64,000 nucleotides of DNA from Dorea sp. AF36-15AT (GCF_003477705.1 NZ_QUDV01000001.1:744001-808000), one strand, 5' to 3'. Positions 1-9,461 are shown, counted from the first letter of the stretch. Notes: generated from the letters alone by a model not told the origin. Made by a program: numbers and translations.

Positions 1-242
<242 letters not shown>

Positions 243-686
243 TTAATATTCCTCTTCTTCCTCTTCTTCGCCTTCATGGATATCTGACTTCGGCTTAGAA
301 AGTCCCTTGATCTCGATACCATTCTTCTCTGCATAATCCCAGAGTGCCGCATGAATTGCTTCTTCGGCAAGAAGTGAGCAGTGTACTTTTACCGGCGGAA
401 GTCCGTCCAGAGCTTCCATAACCGCTTTATTAGTCACTTCCATGGCTTCCTGGATATTCTTTCCTTTTACCAGTTCTGTAGCCATACTGCTGGTTGCGAC
501 AGCCGCGCCACAGCCAAATGTCTTAAACTTTACATCTCGGATAATCTGATTTTCATCAATATCCAGATAAATTCTCATGATATCTCCACATTTTGCATTA
601 CCAACTGTACCCACACCGCTGGCGTTCTCAATCTCTCCCATATTTCTAGGATGCTGGAAATGATCCATTACCTTTTCTGTATACAT
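243..686 (-). CDS. iscU: IscU/NifU-type Fe-S cluster scaffold
   Basis: 147 residues. This is the scaffold on which IscS-derived sulfur and iron are assembled into [2Fe-2S] clusters. The three conserved cysteines are C33 (in AKCGD, with D35), C59 (FGCGAA) and C103 (VHCSLL). The protein is longer than E. coli IscU and ends in an acidic EGEEEEEEEY tail that is not part of the usual fold. It sits between iscS and mnmA, with TTGGAGG before the ATG. This is the NifU-like form common in Clostridia, not SufU. Confidence 0.95.
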   Translation of the reverse strand: MYTEKVMDHFQHPRNMGEIENASGVGTVGNAKCGDIMRIYLDIDENQIIRDVKFKTFGCGAAVATSSMATELVKGKNIQEAMEVTNKAVMEALDGLPPVKVHCSLLAEEAIHAALWDYAEKNGIEIKGLSKPKSDIHEGEEEEEEEY

Positions 687-725
687 AGTTTTCCTCCAAT
701 TTTATCTCTGTTTTGTCTCTGTCTA

Positions 726-743
726 TATTCAAGTCGAACGTCC
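726..743. repeat. 18-bp sequence shared with the intergenic repeat at 54425
   Basis: TATTCAAGTCGAACGTCC occurs here in the iscS-iscU spacer and again, exactly, at 54425-54442, where it is the outer end of a large structured repeat. Only the end is present here: the flanking bases differ on both sides. It may be a remnant of the same dispersed element. Confidence 0.6.
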
Positions 744-759
744 TGAACAATCTGTATAA

Positions 760-1944
760 TTATCTGTTCTGTTTTCTAACAAAATCTTCATAAAGTGGTG
801 ACATTGCACGAAGGTCAGCCACAATCTTCTTCAGACAATCTACTACATAATCAATATCTTCTTTGGTTGTATCTTCACCCAATGTCAGGCGAAGTGATCC
901 GTGAGCAATCTCATGAGGCAATCCGATTGCAAGAAGAACATGTGACGGATCCAGGGATCCCGATGTACATGCTGAACCGCTTGATCCACAGATTCCTTTC
1001 ATGTCAAGCATGATCAGAAGCGACTCACCTTCTACGAAGCGGAAACAGAAGTTTGCATTATTCGGAAGTCTCTTTTCTCTGTGACCATTAAGCTTTGTGT
1101 AAGGAATCTCATTCATTACACGCTCAATCAGATAATCTCTTAATTCAATCTCTTTATCTGTACGTTCTTTCATCGTACGCATTGCTCTTGCTGCTGCTGT
1201 ACCGATTCCAACGATTCCAGGCACATTCTCTGTACCGGCACGACGTTTTCTTTCCTGCGCTCCGCCATGAATAAATGAACGAATCTTAACACCTTTACGG
1301 ATGTATGCGAAACCAATTCCCTTTGGTCCGTTAAATTTGTGTCCGCTTGCACTGAGCATATCGATATGATACTCATCTACATTAATCGGCACCTGACCAA
1401 ATGCCTGTACTGCATCTGTATGGAACAGAATTCCATGTTCATGTGCGATCTCACCGATCTCACGGATTGGCTGAATCGTTCCGATCTCATTATTTGCAAA
1501 CATGACTGAAATCAAAATTGTAGTCGGACGGATCGCTGCTTTTAATTCTTCCAGATCCACAACACCGTTCTCATCTACTCCAACATACGTTACTTCGACA
1601 CCTTTCTTTTCCAGATACTCACAGCTGTGCAGAATTGCATGATGCTCAATCTTAGTTGTGATAATGTGATTCCCTTTGTCTGCATATGCATCAGCAGTTG
1701 CTTTCAGCACCCAGTTATCTGACTCAGATCCACCGGCAGTGAAATAAATCTCATTAGACTGAGCTCCAAGTGCCTCTGCAATGATCTCGCGCTGTTTTGT
1801 AATTACATCCTTGTTCTGAGATCCGATGCTATATACAGTTGACGGATTACCATACTTTTCTGTAAAATAAGGAATCATGGCATCCAGTACTTCCGGTGCC
1901 GTCCTTGTAGTAGCTGCATTATCCAGATAAATAATCTTTCCCAT
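760..1944 (-). CDS. iscS: Cysteine desulfurase IscS/NifS
   Basis: 394 residues. This PLP enzyme takes sulfur from L-cysteine as an enzyme persulfide and passes it to IscU and, probably, to the neighbouring MnmA. The PLP lysine is K203 in SASGHKFNGPKG. The persulfide cysteine is C326 in GSACTSG. DNAATT near the N-terminus and GGSESDN around residue 71 are standard for class V aminotransferase-fold desulfurases. AAGGAGG lies before the ATG. The gene is second in the iscR-iscS-iscU-mnmA run, with short gaps (62 and 73 nt). Confidence 0.97.
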   Translation of the reverse strand: MGKIIYLDNAATTRTAPEVLDAMIPYFTEKYGNPSTVYSIGSQNKDVITKQREIIAEALGAQSNEIYFTAGGSESDNWVLKATADAYADKGNHIITTKIEHHAILHSCEYLEKKGVEVTYVGVDENGVVDLEELKAAIRPTTILISVMFANNEIGTIQPIREIGEIAHEHGILFHTDAVQAFGQVPINVDEYHIDMLSASGHKFNGPKGIGFAYIRKGVKIRSFIHGGAQERKRRAGTENVPGIVGIGTAAARAMRTMKERTDKEIELRDYLIERVMNEIPYTKLNGHREKRLPNNANFCFRFVEGESLLIMLDMKGICGSSGSACTSGSLDPSHVLLAIGLPHEIAHGSLRLTLGEDTTKEDIDYVVDCLKKIVADLRAMSPLYEDFVRKQNR

Positions 1945-2006
1945 TTTGTATTTCCTCCTTAAGATCTGTATCTTTTTGTCTTCCTGATTAATCTCCTAAT
2001 CCTATT

Positions 2007-2465
2007 CTATCGATCACATTTCTTTGCATGACTTCTGTCACTTCCCGATAGCTCCCTGCTTTCTTTTACGAGTGTATCCAGCTTCATCTCATCTACTGTC
2101 CGATTAATACTTTCATTAATCTTCCTCCAGACATACTTGGTGACACACTCTCCGGCTGCTTCGCACTCCCCATCTGGATTGAATCCATCACAATCTACAG
2201 GTTCCAGGCTTCCCTCCAGGGCGCGAAGCACATCACCTACCGATATTTCAGAAGCATCCCTCGCCAGCACATATCCGCCGCCGGCTCCGCGTACGCTTCG
2301 AATCAGTCCATTCTTTCTGAGTAAAGACATCAACTGCTCCAGATATCGTTCTGAAAGGCTCTGGCGTTCTGCAATCTTGCAGATCGGTACCGGTTCTTTC
2401 TCACTGTATACCGCGATATCAATCATTGCACGCAGTCCATATCTTCCCTTTGTAGAAAGCTTCAA
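2007..2465 (-). CDS. iscR: Rrf2-family Fe-S regulator, IscR-like
   Basis: 152 residues with an N-terminal winged helix (MKLSTKGRYGLRAM, SLSERYLEQL) and the RGAGGGYVLA wing typical of Rrf2 proteins. Three cysteines, C92, C101 and C107, can hold a [2Fe-2S] cluster; the C-X8-C-X5-C spacing is slightly longer than the C-X5-C-X5-C of E. coli IscR. It heads the isc operon and probably represses it when clusters are plentiful. The start is TTG at 2463-2465, chosen because AAGGTG lies 5 nt upstream and the canonical MKLSTKGRYG start follows. Confidence 0.92.
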   Translation of the reverse strand: MKLSTKGRYGLRAMIDIAVYSEKEPVPICKIAERQSLSERYLEQLMSLLRKNGLIRSVRGAGGGYVLARDASEISVGDVLRALEGSLEPVDCDGFNPDGECEAAGECVTKYVWRKINESINRTVDEMKLDTLVKESRELSGSDRSHAKKCDR

Positions 2466-2481
2466 TTCATCACCTTCTTTT

Positions 2482-2507
2482 AAATCCCTACTTTTTTACT
2501 AGGATTT
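2482..2507. promoter_or_regulatory. Probable IscR operator
   Basis: Near-perfect inverted repeat: AAATCCCTA, then an A/T-rich spacer, then TAGGATTT. It has the layout of Rrf2/IscR sites described in Firmicutes (CCTA...TAGG arms around a poly-T centre). It covers about +2 to +27 of the transcript predicted from the promoter at 2516-2544, so a bound regulator would block initiation or early elongation. Confidence 0.65.
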
Positions 2508-2515
2508 ACGTATGT

Positions 2516-2544
2516 AGAATATCACTGGGAAATGGTTCTGTCAA
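2516..2544 (-). promoter_or_regulatory. Sigma-A promoter of the isc operon
   Basis: On the minus strand, TTGACA (2539-2544) and TATTCT (2516-2521) are separated by exactly 17 bp. It lies about 50 nt upstream of the iscR start and next to the inverted repeat at 2482-2507. Confidence 0.75.
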
Positions 2545-2595
2545 GGCGAATTTGGGAATAAATTATAAAGATAATGTAAATAAAGGGGTCACTCC

Positions 2596-3927
2596 ATGCA
2601 GCGAAAAATCCTCATTAAAGGAACATTAATTCTTACATTTACAGGCATTGCTACCCGATTGATCGGTTTCTTCTATCGGATTTTCTTAAGCCGTTCCTTC
2701 GGAGAAACAGCAGTTGGTCTATATCAGTTGATTTTTCCTGTCTATGCACTTGCAATTTCATTCACAAGTGCTGGTATCCAAACCGCTGTTTCCAGATCGG
2801 TTGCACGTGAGCACACACTTCATCGAGATAAAAAATGCACCTGCCTTCTTTACACTGGGATAGGACTTTCTTTTCTATTATCTATGATTACCATGTATCT
2901 GCTTCAGCATTACAACTCTGCAATCGCAATTCATTTTTTACACGAGCCAAGATGCATGTTTTCTATTACTGCCATGTCATACGCAATCCCCTTTGCATCT
3001 ATTCACAGTTGTATCTGTGGATATTACCTGGGGTTAAAGCAGACACGTATTCCGGCATTTTCACAACTGATCGAGCAGACTTCCCGGGTTGTTTTTGTCT
3101 GTCTATTATTTACCGTTTTTACGAGAAACGGTTCCCATGCGAACGTTGCTCTCGCAGTCGCCGGACTTGCAGCCGGAGAATTTTTCTCTATGAGTTACAG
3201 CTTGTATATTCTTCGCAGCAAACAGGGTATTACACTTGCGCATAGCCAGGCTACTCCTTCCATGTTTTTATCTTCCTTAAAAGAGTTAACAGCTTTGTCC
3301 GTTCCGTTAACTGCCAATCGAATACTTCTAAATATTTTGCAGAGCATTGAAGCCGTATCCATTCCGGTGCAGCTTCGTGTCTTTGGCATGGATACGAATA
3401 ATGCACTACGTATGTATGGCGTGTTGACAGGCATGGCACTTCCATTGATTTTGTTTCCAACTGCAGTCAGCAATTCAATAGCCTCTATGACATTACCTGC
3501 CATTGCAGAGCTGCAGGCATCCAGAAATCATACTGCCATAAAAATTTTTGTCAGTAGACTATGCCTTGGAAGTCTCCTGTTGGGAGCAATGTGCAGCGTA
3601 GTTTTTTTATTTGGCGGCAGTCTTGCAGGTATCTGGCTCTTTCACAGTTCACTTGCCGGCAAATTCATCACCACATTGGCCTGGATCTGTCCATTTCTAT
3701 ACACTAACAGTATCCTTACAAGCATAATCAATGGTCTGGGCAAACCATTTATTTCTTTTCTGTACAACAGTCTTCACCTGATCATCCGGATTCTGAGCAT
3801 CTACATATATATTCCGCAGAAAGGTATCTACGGTTATTTAATCGGATTATTATTCAGTCAGGTACTTCTGTTCTTTTTGTCTCTTCAGTTTTTATACCGA
3901 TATTTCCAAAAGGGCGAGACATTATAA
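2596..3927 (+). CDS. SpoVB/MurJ-like lipid or polysaccharide flippase
   Basis: 443 residues, about 12-14 hydrophobic segments, no signal peptide. The N-terminus (ILTFTGIATRLIGFFYRIFLSR) and the SAGIQTAVSRSVARE segment match the SpoVB / polysaccharide-biosynthesis branch of the MOP (MATE-like) superfamily, which flips lipid-linked cell-wall precursors. In spore formers SpoVB acts in cortex peptidoglycan synthesis. The gene stands alone, divergent from iscR, and ends in a terminator. AAGGGG lies upstream of the ATG. Whether it is SpoVB itself or a vegetative paralogue cannot be told from sequence alone. Confidence 0.8.
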   Translation: MQRKILIKGTLILTFTGIATRLIGFFYRIFLSRSFGETAVGLYQLIFPVYALAISFTSAGIQTAVSRSVAREHTLHRDKKCTCLLYTGIGLSFLLSMITMYLLQHYNSAIAIHFLHEPRCMFSITAMSYAIPFASIHSCICGYYLGLKQTRIPAFSQLIEQTSRVVFVCLLFTVFTRNGSHANVALAVAGLAAGEFFSMSYSLYILRSKQGITLAHSQATPSMFLSSLKELTALSVPLTANRILLNILQSIEAVSIPVQLRVFGMDTNNALRMYGVLTGMALPLILFPTAVSNSIASMTLPAIAELQASRNHTAIKIFVSRLCLGSLLLGAMCSVVFLFGGSLAGIWLFHSSLAGKFITTLAWICPFLYTNSILTSIINGLGKPFISFLYNSLHLIIRILSIYIYIPQKGIYGYLIGLLFSQVLLFFLSLQFLYRYFQKGETL

Positions 3928-3965
3928 GAGCCACACCCATAAAGGATGTGGCTCCTGATTTTATT
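3928..3965. terminator. Hairpin terminator between convergent genes
   Basis: GAGCCACA (3928-3935) pairs with TGTGGCTC (3947-3954), extended by a wobble and two further pairs, followed on the plus strand by CTGATTTTATT. It sits between the flippase gene and the convergent xer gene and could serve both. Confidence 0.7.
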
Positions 3966-4013
3966 GTTCTGATTTCATTGTCTTTTGTAATTCTGTTGAG
4001 TTAAAAGGGCAAA

Positions 4014-4751
4014 TTAAGAGTGACGAAGCATACTTGGAGTAATCGTTCCCTTAATTCCTGCCTTGGCAGCATAACCTTTCAGAATCTTCCAAAAGCCCTG
4101 ACGGCTCATCTTCTTTCCAGAAATATTCGGGAAAAGAATGTCTGATTCGGTACCCTTAAGCAGCTTATCACGACCGCTTCTCAAATATGCGTTCATTGCT
4201 TTCTGCGCCTGACGATCTAACGGATATGCATTCTGATTACCTTCAAAATGGCACTGCAAATATCCGAGTTCTGTATTGATATCGCCCACTTTCAGACCGA
4301 CCAATTCTTCTACCATGATACCGGTAGAATATAACAGTTCGATCATTGCTTTGTCTCTCAAAAGCTTCGGTGTCTTGCCATTAGGAACAGCAAGCACTTT
4401 CTTAACATCTTCCTTGGATGCACTCTTCGGTGCACGCCGCTCAATCTTTGGACTGGTCAGTGTAGAAGACACGTCCTCAGCCAGAATTCCTTCTCTGACA
4501 AGATATTGGAAAAATCCTTTTATGGATGCAACATTTCTTGAAATTGTCGTATTGGTCAGCCCTTGTTTCTCCATATAAAGCATGTAAGAATTCAAATTTG
4601 TGACCGTAATCTGTGTAACATCAGATACATTCTGTGCATCAAGATACTTTACAAGCTTCATCAGATCACGCCTGTATGCCATCTCAGTATTCAAGGAAAT
4701 TCCTTTTGTTTTTTTCAGATATTCAACATACTCTAATACTTTATTTTCCAT
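4014..4751 (-). CDS. XerD-like tyrosine recombinase lacking its catalytic residues
   Basis: 245 residues against about 295 for XerD. The N-terminal core-binding domain (1-105) and the start of the catalytic fold are well kept. However, the first catalytic Arg (family TGxRxSEL) is M146 in STGIMVEEL. The beta-hairpin lysine is gone: no Lys in 165-178. The H of HxLRHS is S240. The frame stops right after MLRHS (R243 kept), so the GH motif and the Tyr nucleophile are absent. The frame is clean, has a good GGAG site, and sits in the Bacillus order nudF-spoIIM-xerD. It therefore cannot catalyse recombination by the normal mechanism. It is either a maintained DNA-binding paralogue or an early-stage pseudogene. 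Confidence 0.85.
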   Translation of the reverse strand: MENKVLEYVEYLKKTKGISLNTEMAYRRDLMKLVKYLDAQNVSDVTQITVTNLNSYMLYMEKQGLTNTTISRNVASIKGFFQYLVREGILAEDVSSTLTSPKIERRAPKSASKEDVKKVLAVPNGKTPKLLRDKAMIELLYSTGIMVEELVGLKVGDINTELGYLQCHFEGNQNAYPLDRQAQKAMNAYLRSGRDKLLKGTESDILFPNISGKKMSRQGFWKILKGYAAKAGIKGTITPSMLRHS

Positions 4752-4803
4752 ATTCTTATCTCCTATTGTATATATAAGATTATAAGTAAAAATGCGGTAA
4801 AAA

Positions 4804-5340
4804 TCAAATCCTTTTTAGTATCATTTTTACCAAAATTGGATTCGCTTTATATTCTAACGCAATACCCATACAAATAGCAAGACAAAATGCTATAGTTTTT
4901 TCATAATTCCACTGTTTTTTTGGATAGAAGAAGATTGTCATAAACAAAATACCATATGCAAACAAATAACATGCCATATGTGGCAGCAATCCAACCACAC
5001 AAAACAACACGCCGCTAACTCCGTGATTCATTACCGCACATGTAAAATACACGCCGCAAAGTATGCCCGTCCATACCAGAAATACAGTTGAACCTATTCT
5101 GCGAAAGCGTGTCGTTCCGATCAGTGCAAGAATAATCGCGGGTAAAACACGCAGCCGAACGAGATATCCCAGGTACTGTACCCCTTTTATGTCTGCTTTC
5201 TGAAATTGTTCTGCAAAATTCCGGTTGAATATTCCCATAGACGAGATATATTCTCCAGCACTCATATTCATATAGACAATCCCCAACAGAAAACCCATCA
5301 TATAAATCAATATCACTACTCTGCTCTGATTCTTTATCAT
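4804..5340 (-). CDS. spoIIM: Stage II sporulation protein M-like membrane protein
   Basis: 178 residues with about five membrane segments (near 9-26, 55-76, 85-106, 110-140, 150-165) and the C-terminal ALEYKANPILVKMILK ending seen in SpoIIM. SpoIIM, with SpoIID and SpoIIP, forms the machine that degrades septal peptidoglycan and drives engulfment. Similarity is mainly in topology, the C-terminus and position next to nudF and xerD, as in Bacillus. GAGG precedes the ATG. It is shorter than B. subtilis SpoIIM. Confidence 0.75.
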   Translation of the reverse strand: MIKNQSRVVILIYMMGFLLGIVYMNMSAGEYISSMGIFNRNFAEQFQKADIKGVQYLGYLVRLRVLPAIILALIGTTRFRRIGSTVFLVWTGILCGVYFTCAVMNHGVSGVLFCVVGLLPHMACYLFAYGILFMTIFFYPKKQWNYEKTIAFCLAICMGIALEYKANPILVKMILKRI

Positions 5341-5401
5341 TGCTCACCTCGTACTGTCAGGATATTTCATTATATGCCCGCTCCGTTCCTTTATACCTGC
5401 T

Positions 5402-5941
5402 TTAGCGATTATATTTCACTGCATATGCCATGATGGCAGCGATTGTCTTGGAATCTTCAATCTCACCGGAAAAGATCTTTTTCTTCAGTTCATCCAACGT
5501 ATAGGCTTTCACGTCAATATACTCATCCTCATCCAAATCCTGGCTGGTCGGTATCAGATCATGTGCTGTAAAAATCTCAATCCGTTCATCACAGAATGCA
5601 ACCGTTGTCCGAAGCGTGATCAGCCATTCCAACTTATCTGAACGATACCCCGTCTCCTCTTCCAGTTCTCTGGCAGCACATACAATCCCTTCCTCTTTCG
5701 GGTCGTCGAGCTTGCCAGCCGGAAGCTCCAGTGTATATCTCTCCAATGCATTCCGATACTGACGCACCATCAGAAGTCTTCCGTCATCCATAACCGGCAC
5801 TACAGCCGCCGCACCGTCGTGATGAATAAAGTCCCATTTAGCAGTATTACCATTTTCAAATTGCATGGTGTCACAGTAAATGTCCAGCACTGCTCCTTTG
5901 TGTACCAGTTCTCTTTTTATTCTTCTTACTTCATCAGCCAT
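5402..5941 (-). CDS. nudF: ADP-ribose pyrophosphatase, Nudix family
   Basis: 179 residues. Hydrolyses ADP-ribose to AMP and ribose-5-phosphate. The Nudix box runs from GKLDDPKEE to RELEEETGY, with one extra residue between the first Gly and Glu compared with the classic GX5E spacing. QYRNALERYTLELPAGK just before it is typical of the ADP-ribose subgroup. It is first of the nudF-spoIIM-xerD run; GGAG lies before the ATG. The conserved neighbourhood supports the name. Confidence 0.92.
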   Translation of the reverse strand: MADEVRRIKRELVHKGAVLDIYCDTMQFENGNTAKWDFIHHDGAAAVVPVMDDGRLLMVRQYRNALERYTLELPAGKLDDPKEEGIVCAARELEEETGYRSDKLEWLITLRTTVAFCDERIEIFTAHDLIPTSQDLDEDEYIDVKAYTLDELKKKIFSGEIEDSKTIAAIMAYAVKYNR

Positions 5942-6017
5942 TTGCGTTCTCCTTTCGTTTTATGATATTCTCTTTATGATAGTTGTTATAAAATAATGTT
6001 ACATTCTTTAATTATGC

Positions 6018-6045
6018 AAAAAACCGGGCCGAAGCCCGGTTTTTC
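6018..6045 (-). terminator. Intrinsic terminator of rny
   Basis: On the minus strand CCGGGC-TTCG-GCCCGG followed by TTTTTT: a stable tetraloop hairpin 26 nt after the rny stop. Confidence 0.9.
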
Positions 6046-6070
6046 TGACATTATCTTCTATACAGATGCC

Positions 6071-7624
6071 TTATTTTGCGTAATCTGTTACCCGCGATTC
6101 ACGGATGACATTTACCTTAATCTGTCCCGGATATTCCAATTCATATTCAATCTGTTTTGAAATATCTCTGGCCAGTAATACCATATCTGCATCAGATACC
6201 TGTTCTGGAACTACCATGATTCGAATCTCTCTACCTGCCTGAATAGCAAAAGATTTTTCAACACCCTTAAACTGGTTGCTGATATCCTCTAATTGTTTTA
6301 ATCTGTTTGTGTATGTTTCGATTGTCTCTCTTCTCGCACCTGGTCTTGCTGCTGAAATTGTATCTGCCGCCTGTACTACACATGCGATCAGAGTTTCCGG
6401 CTCCACATCGCCATGATGTGATTCAACCGCATTAATAACGGTTGCCGACTCCTTGTATTTTCTACAAAGATCCACACCTATCTGAATATGCGATCCTTCA
6501 ACATCGTGGTCAATGGATTTACCAATATCGTGCAGAAGTCCGGCACGCTTAGCAAGACGTACATCCAGACCGATCTCTCCGGCTAATAATCCTGAAAGCT
6601 GTGCTACTTCAATGGAATGCTTCAATGCATTCTGTCCATAGCTCGTTCTGAACTTCATACGTCCAAGAAGCTTGATCAATTCTGGATGGATGCCATGAAC
6701 ACCAACTTCGAGAGCTGCTGCTTCACCTTCCTCACGAATGATCGCATCTACTTCCTTCTGCGCTTTTTCTACCATCTCTTCGATTCTTGCCGGATGAATG
6801 CGTCCGTCTACGATCAACTTCTCCAAAGCAATTCGCGCTACTTCACGGCGAATCGGATCAAATCCGGAGAGAACTACTGCTTCCGGTGTATCATCAATAA
6901 TCAGTTCTACACCTGTCAGAGTTTCGAGTGTACGTATATTACGACCCTCTCGTCCGATAATCCTTCCCTTCATCTCATCATTCGGAAGCTGAACAACCGA
7001 AATGGTGGTCTCTGCTACATGATCGGCAGCGCATCTCTGGATAGCAGTAACGACATATTCCTTTGCCTTCTTGTCTGCCTCTTCCTTTGCCTGCGCTTCC
7101 ATTTCTTTTATCATTTTCGCAGTGTCATGTTTCACATCGTCTTCAACAGTTTTTAACAAATATTCTTTTGCCTGTTCGGAGGTAAGTCCTGAGATTCTTT
7201 CCAGTTCCTGTACTCTTTGCTTACTCAGCTCTTCCACTTTCGCTTCACGCTGACGTAAATGTTCTTCCTTTGCCGTAAATGCCGCTTCACGTCTCTCGAT
7301 TGCGTCAGACTTCTTGTCTAAAGACTCTTCCTTGGACAGAACCCTCTTCTCATAACGCTGTAACTCTGCTCTACGTTCTTTGGTTTCCTTTTCGAGCTCA
7401 TTCTTCGTCTTGATAGATTCTTCTTTAATTTCCAAGAGAGATTCCTTCTTCTTCGCCTCGGCTGTTTTAACTGCATCATCAATAATCTCGCGAGCTCTGC
7501 TTTCCGCATTACCAATTTTAGACTCAGCATTCTTTCTGAGATTGGATACCGTCACGAAATGACTGACAACTGCGGCTACAATGACTAACACTGCGGCTAC
7601 AGCAATCACAATTCCTATTGGCAC
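6071..7624 (-). CDS. rny: Ribonuclease Y
   Basis: 517 residues. Membrane-anchored endoribonuclease that starts mRNA turnover in Firmicutes. Order: one N-terminal membrane helix (2-24), a long charged coiled coil to about 200, a KH domain ([18 protein letters not shown]), then an HD domain with [14 protein letters not shown] as metal-binding site. The start is GTG at 7622-7624, directly after AAGGAGGTG with 5 nt spacing. It is transcribed alone and ends in a strong terminator. Confidence 0.97.
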   Translation of the reverse strand: MPIGIVIAVAAVLVIVAAVVSHFVTVSNLRKNAESKIGNAESRAREIIDDAVKTAEAKKKESLLEIKEESIKTKNELEKETKERRAELQRYEKRVLSKEESLDKKSDAIERREAAFTAKEEHLRQREAKVEELSKQRVQELERISGLTSEQAKEYLLKTVEDDVKHDTAKMIKEMEAQAKEEADKKAKEYVVTAIQRCAADHVAETTISVVQLPNDEMKGRIIGREGRNIRTLETLTGVELIIDDTPEAVVLSGFDPIRREVARIALEKLIVDGRIHPARIEEMVEKAQKEVDAIIREEGEAAALEVGVHGIHPELIKLLGRMKFRTSYGQNALKHSIEVAQLSGLLAGEIGLDVRLAKRAGLLHDIGKSIDHDVEGSHIQIGVDLCRKYKESATVINAVESHHGDVEPETLIACVVQAADTISAARPGARRETIETYTNRLKQLEDISNQFKGVEKSFAIQAGREIRIMVVPEQVSDADMVLLARDISKQIEYELEYPGQIKVNVIRESRVTDYAK

Positions 7625-7696
7625 AGGAGCACCTCCTTATTAAATTTTCATTGTACAAATACAACATTTAAATTTTATACTGTTTTCACAAATATG

Positions 7697-8311
7697 TCAA
7701 GTATTCCACTCGTTAATCTGTATTACTTGACGGATATCTTCATAACCAAATCCTTTTCTTGCCAGATAGCCGTATATTTTACGCATTTCCTGATCCGTAG
7801 CACTCTTCGGATCATATCTCTTTTTCCGTAAAAGATCACGTATAGCATTCAGAGAATCTTCCGCACTGTAGTATTCACTCAGAATCTCCCGCACCCGTTC
7901 CATATCTACACCCTTCTTCATCAGAAGTGCATAAATCTCTTTCTTACTTTTACTATTCTTCCTGCTTTCAATGAATCGTCGGATATAAGACTCGTCGTTA
8001 ATATAGCCAAAAGACTTCACATAGGCAATTGCCTCATCCGCAATATCTGCCGGATAATCACCATTCAGCAGCTTGATGCGAAGCTGGCTTTCTGTACGGT
8101 CCATATCATTCAGCAGATGCATCGCCCGCAACTTTGCTCTTTTCAAAACAACCTTTTCCCGGATCTCCTGATATACTTCTTCACTCAGTTCGCCATCTTC
8201 CTGTATTCTATAGCGAAACAGTTCGCCTTTATAAAGTGTAAAGGCGAACTGTCCATCCAGATATACTTTAAACTTAGTCTTACTTACCGACTTGATATCT
8301 GTAATCTGCAT
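7697..8311 (-). CDS. recX: RecX, RecA regulator
   Basis: 204 residues, three-helix-repeat RecX protein that modulates RecA filaments. Typical features are ALRAMHLLNDMDRTESQLR and YINDESYIRRFIE. It begins 3 nt after the recA stop, so it is translated from the SOS-controlled recA transcript. Confidence 0.92.
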   Translation of the reverse strand: MQITDIKSVSKTKFKVYLDGQFAFTLYKGELFRYRIQEDGELSEEVYQEIREKVVLKRAKLRAMHLLNDMDRTESQLRIKLLNGDYPADIADEAIAYVKSFGYINDESYIRRFIESRKNSKSKKEIYALLMKKGVDMERVREILSEYYSAEDSLNAIRDLLRKKRYDPKSATDQEMRKIYGYLARKGFGYEDIRQVIQINEWNT

Positions 8312-8314
8312 CTT

Positions 8315-9373
8315 TTATTCCACATCTTTTCCCGCACTCTTGTCTGAATCTGCGGTCTCTTCTGTTGCATCTGCATCCTCAGTCACCTGATAATGTGCAC
8401 GTACTTTATGATCGATCTCTTCCATCTTGTCCGGATGAGATGCAAGCCACTGCTTGGCGTTCTCACGTCCCTGTCCAATCTTATCTCCATCATAAGCAAA
8501 CCATGATCCACTCTTATTCACAATACCAAGGTTCGTCGCCAGATCCAGGATATCTCCTTCCTTGGAAATACCTTTACCGAACATGATGTCAAATTCAGCC
8601 TCTTTGAAAGGTGGCGCGATCTTGTTCTTAACCACTTTAACACGAACTCGGTTACCTACCATCTCGCCGCTCTGCTTCAAAGTCTCAATACGACGGATAT
8701 CCATGCGGATAGAAGCATAGAACTTCAGCGCACGACCACCTGTAGTAGTCTCCGGATTACCGAACATCACACCAACCTTCTCACGTAACTGATTGATAAA
8801 GATCACGACACAGTTCGACTTGCTGATAACAGGTGTAAGCTTCCTAAGCGCCTGAGACATCAGTCTTGCCTGCAGACCTACATGTGAATCACCCATATCA
8901 CCTTCTATCTCCTGTCTCGGTACAAGCGCTGCTACAGAGTCCACTACGATAATATCCATCGCACCGGAACGTACCATAGTCTCAGTGATCTCCAACGCCT
9001 GATCACCGCTGTCCGGCTGTGAAATATACAGTTCGTCAATATTCACACCGATATTCTTCGCATATACAGGATCCAGTGCATGTTCTGCATCAATAAATCC
9101 TGCAATACCACCCTGCTTCTGTACTTCTGAAATCATATGAAGCGCTACTGTAGTCTTACCACTTGACTCAGGGCCATATATCTCGATCACTCGTCCTCTT
9201 GGTACCCCGCCAAGTCCTAATGCAATATCCAGGCTCAGAGAACCTGTTGGAACAGTCTCTACTGCAACTCTGGCAGCCGGATCTCCCAGCTTCATCACTG
9301 TACCTTTACCAAAATCCTTCTCCAGCTTCGCTATCGCTGCATCTAATGCTTTCTTCTTATCATCACTTGCCAT
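8315..9373 (-). CDS. recA: Recombinase RecA
   Basis: 352 residues. ATP-dependent strand exchange and co-protease for LexA. Walker A is GPESSGKTT, and the L1/L2 region includes [24 protein letters not shown]. The C-terminus is acidic, as usual. Two overlapping LexA boxes lie upstream, and recX follows in the same transcript. Confidence 0.99.
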   Translation of the reverse strand: MASDDKKKALDAAIAKLEKDFGKGTVMKLGDPAARVAVETVPTGSLSLDIALGLGGVPRGRVIEIYGPESSGKTTVALHMISEVQKQGGIAGFIDAEHALDPVYAKNIGVNIDELYISQPDSGDQALEITETMVRSGAMDIIVVDSVAALVPRQEIEGDMGDSHVGLQARLMSQALRKLTPVISKSNCVVIFINQLREKVGVMFGNPETTTGGRALKFYASIRMDIRRIETLKQSGEMVGNRVRVKVVKNKIAPPFKEAEFDIMFGKGISKEGDILDLATNLGIVNKSGSWFAYDGDKIGQGRENAKQWLASHPDKMEEIDHKVRAHYQVTEDADATEETADSDKSAGKDVE

Positions 9374-9393
9374 GTTATAATCTCCTTACATCT

Positions 9394-9419
9394 CGAACGT
9401 TTTCTCGAACATTCGTTCG
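9394..9419. promoter_or_regulatory. Tandem overlapping LexA (SOS) boxes of recA
   Basis: CGAACGAATGTTCG on the minus strand (9406-9419) is a perfect match to the Gram-positive SOS box CGAACRNRYGTTYG. A second, half-conserved copy (CGAACGTTTTCTCG on the plus strand, 9394-9407) overlaps it by two bases. Confidence 0.88.
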
Positions 9420-9432
9420 TCATCATGTATTA

Positions 9433-9461
9433 ATAGTATTATAGTTCTCAAAAAAAGTCAA
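9433..9461 (-). promoter_or_regulatory. Sigma-A promoter of recA
   Basis: Minus strand TTGACT (9456-9461), 17-bp spacer, TACTAT (9433-9438). The LexA boxes fall just downstream of the predicted start. Confidence 0.6.

Noticed and set aside
2137..2502. 121-codon plus-strand frame over iscR
   Set aside because: Antisense to a well-supported gene and overlaps its operator.
4014..4751. Reading the Xer-like gene as a phage or transposon integrase with a nearby attachment site
   Set aside because: Neighbours are conserved chromosomal genes, no repeats flank it, and the catalytic residues are missing.
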